A stretch of DNA of 22,632 nt, taken from NCBI GenBank assembly GCA_013054445.1, contig JAAMPI010000939.1, forward strand, positions 1 through 22,632, written 5' to 3'. The translations under genes and the position numbers were made by a program. This stretch comes from Cudoniella acicularis (taxonomy: Eukaryota; Ascomycota; Leotiomycetes; Helotiales; Helotiaceae). Within the stretch, counting starts at the first letter, position 1. Each line of letters starts with the position of its first letter. Shown piece after piece: positions 9,490 through 17,691 of the stretch. The notes under the pieces were generated by a model, which made no database searches, was not told where the DNA came from, and saw nothing but the letters and a program-made list of their open reading frames with translations.

Positions 9490-10456
9490 TGTAAGAAGGA
9501 TGGACAAAGACAGATATAGTGATTGCTATGAAGGAACTATCGAACTTCTCGAAGCCCTGATCAACCACGGGGCGAGTGTTACGGCTACCGACGAGGAAGG
9601 CGTCACTCCGCTAGAGTTCTCGGTTATTGAGAGATGAGATTTAGAAATTTTTGACCTACTGTGGAAAGCCCTGAAGCAATTAGTAGCTATTCGTCTATGG
9701 ACACTACAACTTTGACCAGAAGTATACTAGATCTTTTAGGCCTCGCCACTACGTCAAATAACGAACCCGTTGCAGAATTTTTAATTGAGGAATTATCTGA
9801 CAGAGGGTCACTGTCAGAAGCTCAATGACTGGACTTCGCAATTGAACAAGATTGTCAATTTTTGTGGAAGCATCTTCCTTTCTATGTCCAAGGACTTCAT
9901 GAACTAGATTCGGATGGACTAATGGATCTCCACCTCGCAGCAAAATTGCAAGTTTCTCCAAGACGCTCTTAGAAATTGATCGATCAACAAGCCGATATAT
10001 CTCGACAAGATTCAAGCGGTAACACTCCACTTCATATCCTTTCTCAGTATTGTGAGAATGACTCGGTGGAGACTCTGCGGAGTCTCGCTTTGGAGGGAGA
10101 ATGCGAACTCGACATATTGAATAACGAAGCTCTCACAGCACTTGCTCTTGCAGTGCGATGCAAAAGTAACAATTTAGTACAACCTTTTCTTGATGCAGGG
10201 GCACGTCCAGATATCATATTAGCAGGTGGTTAAACCGCATACACATGGCATGCCGGCTGGGGAACACAGAAGCAGTGAAATTATTGCTTGGGCATTATTG
10301 CTTGGGCATGGCTCTGATGCGTCCTATAGAGGCTACGACAGCTTAACACCAAAAAATGTGGCTTTAAGTTGTGAATATCCAAAGTTGGCCGATACCACTC
10401 AGAGGGCCATAGATGCAGCTAAAGTTTCGGTTGAGAGTCGCTCTCAAACTCCTTAG
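9490..10456 (+). pseudogene. Ankyrin-repeat protein pseudogene (3' part)
   Basis: Ankyrin-like units can be read across three frame segments. Examples are IELLEALINHGASVTATDE with GVTPLEF (about 9540-9622), DSSGNTPLHILSQY (about 10010), EALTALALAVRCKSNNLVQ with FLDAGARPDI, and IHMACRLGNTEAVKLLLGHG. It is broken by TGA at 9634-9636, a frame change near 9675, stops TGA (about 9826) and TAG (about 9970), a further frame change near 10230, and a 14-bp tandem duplication (10280-10307). The final stop is at 10454-10456. The N-terminal part is missing, replaced on the left by transposon sequence. It was probably the sensor end of an NLR or an ankyrin protein like its neighbours. Confidence 0.7.
10280..10307 (+). 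repeat. 14-bp tandem duplication that shifts the ankyrin frame
   Basis: ATTATTGCTTGGGC occurs twice head to tail (10280-10293 and 10294-10307). With one copy the frame reads through KLLLGHGSDAS into the last ankyrin segment. With two (plus 14 bases) the frame is lost. Confidence 0.85.
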
Positions 10457-11883
10457 ATTTTTGAGACTGAAGATACAGCCAGTGTTCTCAATGGACGGAT
10501 ATCCATTGATTTTTTCTGAGATCCAATCCAATCCAATTAAGATATTCACTGGATATCCAACTAGTATCCATCCATTGCGGACACTGGATACAGCCCAGGA
10601 GAACTATTATGGGGCATTACCGTTCCGGTTGGCTGACCCAATCGAGTCCTAAAGAGTTAAGTCGGGTCCCATCGGTCTTTTAGAACGGGAGCAACCTAAA
10701 AGTGACCGACGTCGATGAGGAAGTGGCTAGGTAATAAGCCATGGTAGGAGATCTCATGGAAATGCACGCTGTCGCAGTCGCCCCGAGGATACATATATAT
10801 GCCGATATATCTACACGCTTTTCGGCTCTGACCTTAGCCAGCACGCAGTCGATGAGGTCGACAAATTTTTGTAGAAGTTTAGCGCCTGTCCAGGAACTAG
10901 AAAGCTAAGCGCCATTTAGTGAATTCAATGTCGAATCTTTCGAAGCAACCCCGGACGTCTTTCATGGATTCTGACATAGGATAGCTTTCAATTTCGTCGG
11001 TCAAGGGGTAGATAAGCTAGACATTGACGGAGCAATGACTACTGTGATCTATGGTTTGTTAAGTTTGAGGTTCATCTTTGTTAACTGAGAATAGTAGCAT
11101 TGGTAAGGAGCCTAAAAGAGTATGAGAGGTAATATACACGTATCTATCCCTTAATATACTCCTAGAATAGACACATTTCCACCCCTAAAGCAAGTGTGTG
11201 GTCATAATAAATAATATTTTTATTGTTCTTGGAGCTATTTTTAAGGGGTTTCTTGAAGACCTTTGGTGATTTGCGCTTGGGCATTATGAAGAGTTTAGTG
11301 ACAGTAAGGGTATATATAAGTTAGGATAAATTTAAAAAGAAGAAAAAAAGACGTGGAATATACGGTGTTCCTAAAAAGGAGATTGGAAATAGCTTAGTAG
11401 TTGGATTAGAGAGGGGAATTCAGATTATAAACAGCAGTAGGAAGAGGATTTATAACAAACAGTAGCAAATTTCACTCCTTGAATAAGACCTCCATACCCT
11501 ATTACCTTGGGAAATAACCTGTGGCATAATATAGATCTATTTTTATAAGGTCTGGTTCGGGATCCTTGGGAACCTGCTTGGGCTCCCCGGAGATAATCGT
11601 CGAAACTTAACAAAATTGATATAATAAGGCCATAAGCCAAAATCTAGTCTTATTAAGTTCTTGGAACATCAAAGACGTGAGTAAATAGTGGGCACTGCTC
11701 AAGCTGCTCAGGCGAGCTAGGTGGGCTAAGAGTGGGCTAAGGGTGATTAGCGCCTGAGTAGAAGCGGCTAGGCTAACTAACTGACCTTGGAACGAAGAGT
11801 GAGAGATTAGAGTCCAACTACCGCATTAGGTAATCGTCGGCCTATGAAATTCTAATCCACAAAAAGAAAATCTACTAAAAAAA
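10457..11883. other. Decayed non-coding stretch
   Basis: No intact gene. It holds a low-complexity run of AATCC/ATCCA pentamers (about 10521-10538), repeated GGATATCCA words (10496-10590), the decayed coding stretch listed at 10693-11088, and an 8-bp perfect inverted repeat CTCAGGCG/CGCCTGAG (11707-11714 and 11751-11758). The remainder shows nothing I can identify. Confidence 0.45.
10693..11088 (+). pseudogene. Possible decayed coding remnant, unknown family
   Basis: A single frame of 132 codons with four internal stops (two adjacent TAA near 10732, one TAA near 10905, one TGA near 10969) before a final TGA. Between them the translation has protein-like composition, for example STRFSALTLASTQSM, SEFNVESFEATPDVFHG and AFNFVGQGVDKLDIDGAMTT. 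The adjacent TAA TAA would be CAA CAA before C-to-T change. I do not recognise a family. Position suggests a piece of the neighbouring ankyrin/NLR locus or a transposon, but it could be chance. Confidence 0.3.
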
Positions 11884-11997
11884 CATATAACAGCAGGTAT
11901 TCGCTAGTGGTCACCCACCTAACTACTAATCTGCTGATCTGAGGCTCGTGTAAAGTAGAGCAGACAGAATGCCTAATTCTCGATAATCTACTATAAC
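11884..11997 (-). pseudogene. 5S rRNA pseudogene
   Basis: Read on the minus strand, the 3' half closely follows fungal 5S rRNA: TTAGTAGTTAGGTGGGTGAC, then CCACTAGCGAATACCTGCTG and TTATATGT. The 5' half aligns along its length but is strongly diverged (AGAATTAGGCATTCTGTCTGC against the usual AAACAGGGCTTCCCGTCCGC), mostly by transition-type changes. Total length is near the normal ~119 nt. Dispersed 5S genes transcribed by Pol III are usual in filamentous ascomycetes. Loss of the conserved 5' half suggests this copy is dead. Confidence 0.72.
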
Positions 11998-12771
11998 AGA
12001 GGCCTTAGACTAGGATAGTGTAAGGGGAACTGTAAATTGAGGATTTATGAGTAACCGTTCTTGTACCGTAAAAGCTAAAGCTAAGGAGGGACCTCTAAAA
12101 TGTCTTGTGGCCGAGCGTGTTTCATGTGAGGCCAGGTGATCATATCTTGTGCCCTAATCCGTGACAATTATCCCCCTAGAGGTTTTCGTCCGTAATAAAC
12201 GTGACCCGATAGACAATTTTGCCCTGTCTCTAAGCCAAGCTTTCTATCTTAACTCTCATTATTTGGTCTATTAATTAAGCGATTGAGATCGTCTAATCTA
12301 TATGAATAAAAGAATCACAATCACTCTATTTGATGTCTACATTAGCGAACTTCCCCCACGAAAGCACTTCTCAGGGAATCCCTGGGGAATTTATGGTACA
12401 CTGAAGCCTACAGCGTACCTTACAACGCGTAAGAGCTTGTAGAAACTGTCGTTCGGGGCTTCGGAAATTAAGATACAAGGTAGTCAGGAGCCAGGAGCCA
12501 GGAACAAGGGAGGAGCGCACGGGAGGCGGTAGGAAAGGAGGAAAGGACATAGGAAGGGACTCAGGAATAAATTCACAGGTAGGTAGAAGGACTTAGGGGA
12601 GGTGGGAGATGGAAAGTGGACTGCCTATAGGTTCGTAGTGGAGCCTTAATTCTATTCTGATCACCCTGGCTGGCCACCCACTACCTGTTTGCCCCACTAC
12701 AGAATTCAACCACCTGGTAACTTCCAATACAATCATGGACCCCTTACGACCGTGCGCCTACTATCAAGTCC
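11998..12771. other. Intergenic with LTR fragment and purine-rich tract
   Basis: No gene. It holds an LTR-like fragment (12100-12166), the left arm of an inverted repeat (12371-12388), and a long G/A-rich tract (about 12480-12615) that includes AGCCAGG units. The gene to its right ends at 12772. Confidence 0.45.
12100..12166 (-). repeat. LTR 5'-end-like fragment
   Basis: On the minus strand it starts TGTCACGGATTAGGG at 12166, like the LTR at 8075-8253 (TGTCACGGAGTTGG). It contains the 16-base word shared with the repeat at 1001-1016. The other end is not visible. Confidence 0.35.
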
Positions 12772-12786
12772 TCAGGGATTCCCTGA
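12371..12786. repeat. Inverted repeat pair around the 3' end of the NLR gene
   Basis: TCAGGGAATCCCTGGGGA at 12371-12388 matches the reverse complement of 12769-12786 (TCAGGGAATCCCTGAGGA) with one mismatch. Each arm also contains a near-palindrome, CAGGGAWTCCCTG. A 416-bp non-autonomous element is possible, but there is no target-site duplication and no longer arm. The NLR stop codon lies inside the right arm. Confidence 0.3.
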
Positions 12787-15700
12787 CGAGTGATTTCGTA
12801 GGGTTTTCTTCCTCTTAGGATTTACCTTGACCCTAGCCAATGAACCCACCGCACCCTGGGCAAGTAATATTTCCACCACGGCCTGGTGTCCTTTGAGTGA
12901 AGCCGCCTGGAGTGCGGTGCCGTAATCTTCCCCTTGAGCATTAANATCTGCCNCCTTCGCAAGTAATAGTTCCACCACGGCCTGGNGTCCTCNTNATGAA
13001 GCCGCCATGAGTGCGGTGCCGTAGTTTTTCCCTTGAGCATTAATATCTGCTCCCTTCGTAAGCAAGGGTTCTACCACGGCTTTATGCCCCCTCCAAGCTG
13101 CCCACCATAGTGGCGGCCGACCATCGCTATTTTTAGACTTGAGGTCGGCGCCTTTTTCCAGTAAAGTTATCATTGCTTCTCTTAGCCCAAAATATGCTGT
13201 AACGTGTACCGCTGTCATATTTTTTAGAGCCCTTCGACTGTAACTCCAGCCTGATGATCTTTTAAAAGTAAACTTTGCCTGATTACTAGCAGACAACTTG
13301 GCCTCGCTCTCAAGGAAGCACATAACCAACGGTTCTGCTGATATTTGAGCTATGCGAGCATGGTGTCCCCAATTCCGGGTCGCATAGTCATACAGGACAT
13401 TCTCCTTTAGTCGTAGCTTAAGCTTTTTATCTGAGGAGCAAAACCCAGTTTCAAAAGTACTAAATGAGAGGTACGTAATACAAGTCCTTGTGATATCTGC
13501 CTCCGCGTCTAGGAACCAATTGTTCTCGAAAAACTGTTGTGTCGTGTAATGGACCAAGCGGATAATATTGCTTTCTTCATTAATCGTAACTAGCCCAGCA
13601 CACACGGAAACCATGTCATCAATGTCTCGAAGGTTCTCTCTGTCAAGGCTAATATCTCCAACTTTTATGGCAAGGGCATGTTGAAGCTCCGATGTAGTGA
13701 GCGGTCGCTTTGCGTAGGTGATCCAAAATAAGACATTCTCTGCCAGCCACTTAAGGCCTGGTAGCTGCCCGTTGATCCTCTCCATTGCGTTATTATATGC
13801 TTGAAATAATAGATTGGGTCGTTCATCCTCGGTTAATCGCCCTTTTTTTCGCTCTCGCAGATCCTCTAATGCAATTTTTACTTCTCTTGCTGAAGTCTTG
13901 TCTTCTAGGGAGCCGAGATAAAGCTGTGCTAAGAGAAACCTAGATGGATGTCAATCAGGAAATCAGATCCTAAAACTTGGTAAAGTACATACATTCCCTC
14001 TACAGCTCCTATAATTTCAGTCTTGATTTGTTCCTGCAAATCTGGCCTCGTTGTAACACATTTTCGTAGTTGATGCATATGACCATCAAGATATCTGCGT
14101 ACATCACCATCGCTTGCAAGGATTTCATAACAAGGATAGTTAGTAAATCCCCTTTTAATCTCTGGGATTGGTCGTGAAGTTGGAAACAAGTTTATTCCAG
14201 CCTTAGCCTGGAGAGTAAAGATCTCTGATAAGACTTTCGTTCGGCAAGATACTTGGCATTCGTCAAGTGCGTCGATGACAATAAAAACTTTCGAATACAT
14301 AGCAGCGACGGAATATAGAGCTGTTGCGATTTCTTCAAATAATGGTCGTGTCTGTTTGGGCTCATGTCGATAATAAAGATCTTCTACGCTGCTTGGTAAA
14401 AAAGACTGGCGTTGAGCTAGTTGTTTCAGTAAACTCGCCAGTAAGTGGTCAGCCTTCTGCTCGTTTTGCCGGCCAAAGTTACAATAGATATATGCAGTAC
14501 CAATACTCGGGTCGCTCTCATATCGCATATTAAGGTCGGCTACCACAATCGACGTGAGCATCGTCTTTCCCGCTCCAGGGATTCCCGGACAGAACAATGT
14601 CTGCTTATCGCTCTCTAGCCAAGTTCTAAACTCTTCCGAGTCTAGAAGCCACTAGCCAGTTCCCGCCTGTCGTCGTCTAATAAAGTCGGTTTGCTGAGGA
14701 TAATAGTCAATTGGTGTGAGCCACTCAAGAATTCTCTGACGATCTCGGTCCTCTTGTTGCTGTTTTATATAACGGATGTCCTCTTCCGCAGCCAAAGATA
14801 TGCAACTATATAGAGTTAGCTAAGCTATTTATAAGACTAAATATTTAATTCCAATATATACCGTTTAACTTCATCAATTGGCATATGGGAAAAGAGCTGC
14901 CGTGCGTATGCTACAGCTACAGCAGCGGCATATCCATGCCATTGATCATTCTTGTGTGAGTCGCAATAATCCGAGATTCCACGGATAACAATACAAGGGA
15001 AGTCAGCCAACGCGCCTGCCGCCTCCGTCTCAAAACACAGTACGTTATATTCCCCAGCTAAGTTGTCTCTTAAATTGCCATTCTTGATGACCAGCTCACC
15101 AGATGCGATCGTTCCTCTATGGACAACTATATACGGCTCGTCATCCTCAGAGTCAGTACCACGTTGAACCCATTGAGAAGGATCGCATCTACACTCATTG
15201 CAAGACGCTCCCGGAGTTGGGTGGATATAGTCTGATCGATAAAGATGATCCTGTGATAACCCTGGACTTTTGTACGGTCGGAGCCCTCGGATTGTCGTAT
15301 CGATCCTCTTGATGTTCTCCACTAGCGGATCCGTACGTGACCTCGCCCGCTTTGACGCGAGATCTTGTGCGGCATTGAGAAGCACTGCTGGTGGTGGGGC
15401 GAGGGCACCGGTTCGTCGGAACTGGCCTGCCTCGGCTTTTCCATGATGGTATTATACCGCACCCGAGTGCCCACCGGCGGGTTTGCTAACTACAATATCT
15501 CCAAGTCGGATCATCCCGTTGTCTGTTTTCACCGGCACGCCGCCCCCAATGCCAACCAAGAGACCGAATCTGAGATTCGGAAACGTCATCCTCATCTGCG
15601 TGACGACCGTAGCTGCAGGATTATTGCCCGGTTGATGGAGATCGGCAATCACGACGTTATGGCCCGCAATGTTTCCAAGATTGTATACATTGTGGTCGGT

Positions 15701-15820
15701 AGGAGACTGCGGTAGCCGCTCGTGCTCTTCATCTAGCATCTCTAATGCGGCTATCTGCTCCACCTCCAATGGACAGATCCATCCAACTGTATAGTCCTCA
15801 TGGCTTAATTTGTTTGACAT
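12772..15820 (-). pseudogene. PNP_UDP-NACHT-ankyrin NLR (STAND) gene, two in-frame stops
   Basis: Exons 15820-14862, 14805-13993 and 13939-12772 (introns of 56 and 53 nt) total 980 codons in one register. ATG is at 15820. Residues 1-~320 form a nucleoside-phosphorylase-like (PNP_UDP) domain: DYTVGWICPLEVEQIAA, LLVGIGGGVP, CFETEAAG, RGISDYCDSHKN. The NACHT has Walker A GIPGAGKT (394-401) and Walker [11 protein letters not shown] (493-502). Then come a winged-helix segment (WITYAKRPLT, near 665) and four or five ankyrin repeats (~830-955). The breaks are TAA at codon 123 (15454-15452) and TAG at codon 371 (14654-14652). Both sit where relatives tend to have Gln, so each is one C-to-T change. 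Intron 1 has branch GCTAAC; intron 2 has donor GTATGT. The last ~25 residues are not ankyrin-like. Fungal NLRs of this kind are thought to sense non-self and act through the N-terminal enzyme. As written it is a recent pseudogene. Confidence 0.85.
12880..13080 (-). repeat. 99-bp near-identical ankyrin-coding tandem units, with Ns
   Basis: Units of exactly 99 bp (33 codons); for example TTGAGCATTAA recurs at 12934 and 13033. They are almost identical, encoding ...GTALMAAS..GHQAVVELLLA and KGADINAQG. Five ambiguous bases (12945, 12953, 12986, 12993, 12995) fall only here within this gene. High identity plus ambiguity suggests concerted evolution and a collapsed or mixed assembly of more units. 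Confidence 0.75.
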
Positions 15821-17691
15821 CGTGAAGAGAACGGTTTGTTGTTATAATCGACGCTAAGGCTGTGACGTATGCTTTGTAGAAGAGCTCTACCAGGTGAAGT
15901 AGGACGAGAATAACTAGTGTGGTGTATGATTCCTCGTAGGAGAGAAATTTGACGATCGCACAACGCAAAATCTTTGGTTTTGCGATCTGAAGGATAGCAC
16001 TAGTATTACTTGGAGAAGGAAATTGAGGTTGAAATGCTTGAGCCTTGCGGTGCGCTTATCAACGAATAGGGCAGCAGCCTGAGCGTGCGCTGGCAATTTT
16101 CTGCAGGCGCGTTGGAGAGGTCACGGCGAGAACAGGAAGTCGCCGCGCACATGCACTACTTGTAGGCCATCCCATTTTCACCTCGATTTTGGATTGCTGA
16201 GAGGTCTGCGGCGACCCTCAGGCTTTCACGACTAAGTTGAAATAGGCAAGAGTTAGTAGCTTGATACCAAAAATATATAGACTTGTTAGAGCTAAAGAGC
16301 AGCGAGTGATTCAAGGATCCATGCAAGATTAGAGTAGTATAGTACATATGCACCAATAACGCAAAACTACCTACCTAGGTATTCTGGGTATTCCGTGCTA
16401 GGGACTCGTAAATTCATCGGTTAGGGAACGTAAAATGTTCCTAACTACTGTATATACCTAGGTACCTAGCGCCTAACTGCTTTCCAGTTTCCAGCATTCC
16501 CCCAACGACCCGACTTTAGCGCTCACCCTCTGCGGCTACACTCTCCCACTCCTACTTTTCGGGAGACTCTCGATTCCCATTCAGCGGTTAAGGTTTAATT
16601 TTCGGGGCTTTTCCCGAACTACTGATTTCCGTTTAGCGCACTTTAAAGGGCTTGTCCCTTAATATAAGCAAAGGAAATTAGAAATGCAACTATTCTAAAA
16701 TAAAATAAACTAAAAACCAAATACTGGGTTGGTCTGAGGCTAGTGTATGTCTAGAGGTGCGAGATAGCCCAATTCTCCTCAGTCGATGGTCGTATGTGGC
16801 AAATGATTACTTAATGTGGTTTCTATTATGGGTGTTTTATCGGGTTTAGGTGGTGGTAGTGATGGTTTGGTTATGTCGAGGGGGGTGGTTGGAGATGGGG
16901 ATGTGATATCGGGTGTATTACGTCGCAGGAATTGAAGCTACAGTATTCAGGTTCCTGGGACTGCCACGCGTAGACGCTGGGCTAGAGGGGAATCGAGAGT
17001 GTTTTACGGGAATCGGTATGTGAAGCGTGTGAAAACTCGGGAAATCATTTTGGGCATATGGAGGTAATGACTCGCGGGCCCAGGTCTTCTACTGCTTTAG
17101 TCGTAACCGATAAGCGCGCCATTGAGCTCTATGCGGTAGGCTCTCTGGCCGGGACTCCTTTGGGCGCAGCCCGCAGGACCCAGACCACGCCTAGTGCGCA
17201 TCCCTGCAGGCTGCGTGGTAGAGAGCGATCACAATACTGGATGCAAAAACAAACCCCATAAGCAGGTGGGGAGATCCAGGCCGCATTTATAGCTCGCAAG
17301 TCCTTGTTGCATGTTGTAGTCTGTGACGTTGACGTTCATTTACAAGGCAGTCGAGGGCGTTCTTGACTGGCTCCAGACACAAGCAAAACTTTTGTTGCAC
17401 ATTGTTTGTGCAGAGGGCCTCGGCGCAACGAAATGGGTTGTGCACCTATATGCCTGAGGTAAGGTCACCTCGGGTGTAACAAAAGCGCTTGCGCACGTTG
17501 CTGCCTAACAGCCTCGTTACCTTAATGCAGTGGTGATGTGCTGGCCAATGCTCAGCCACGATGCAAAGTTGTGAACTATTGCGAAAATATCATTCGAGAC
17601 TTTTGCCTTTCGATTTTACTAATATCTCTGAGACTGCCTTTTAATCAATTAAGAGCCAAATCCAATTTCTGCATCAATTCATGAGTATATT
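15821..17691. other. Intergenic between the divergent NLR genes
   Basis: 1.87 kb that should contain both NLR promoters. No ATG-started frame with a recognisable domain. It holds a 5S rRNA 5'-half relic (16728-16797), a G/T-rich stretch (about 16826-16916), and GC-richer sequence at 17050-17540 with several TTGTTGCAC/TTTGTGCA-like words. No conserved regulatory site can be named. Confidence 0.45.
16728..16797 (-). pseudogene. 5S rRNA fragment (5' half)
   Basis: On the minus strand it begins ACATACGACCAT, the exact start of many fungal 5S rRNAs. It continues with a diverged but alignable GAGAATTGGGCTATCTCG (normal: ...AACAGGGCTTCCCGTC) and ends near TAGCCTCAGACC. The word CTGAGGCT.GTGTA is shared with the other 5S relic at 11938-11952. 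The 3' half is absent, replaced by A-rich sequence. Probably a truncated 5S pseudogene or retro-fragment. Confidence 0.55.

Noticed and set aside
15385..15454. Frameshift inside the PNP domain
   Set aside because: The two open segments are in the same frame; only a TAA codon separates them.
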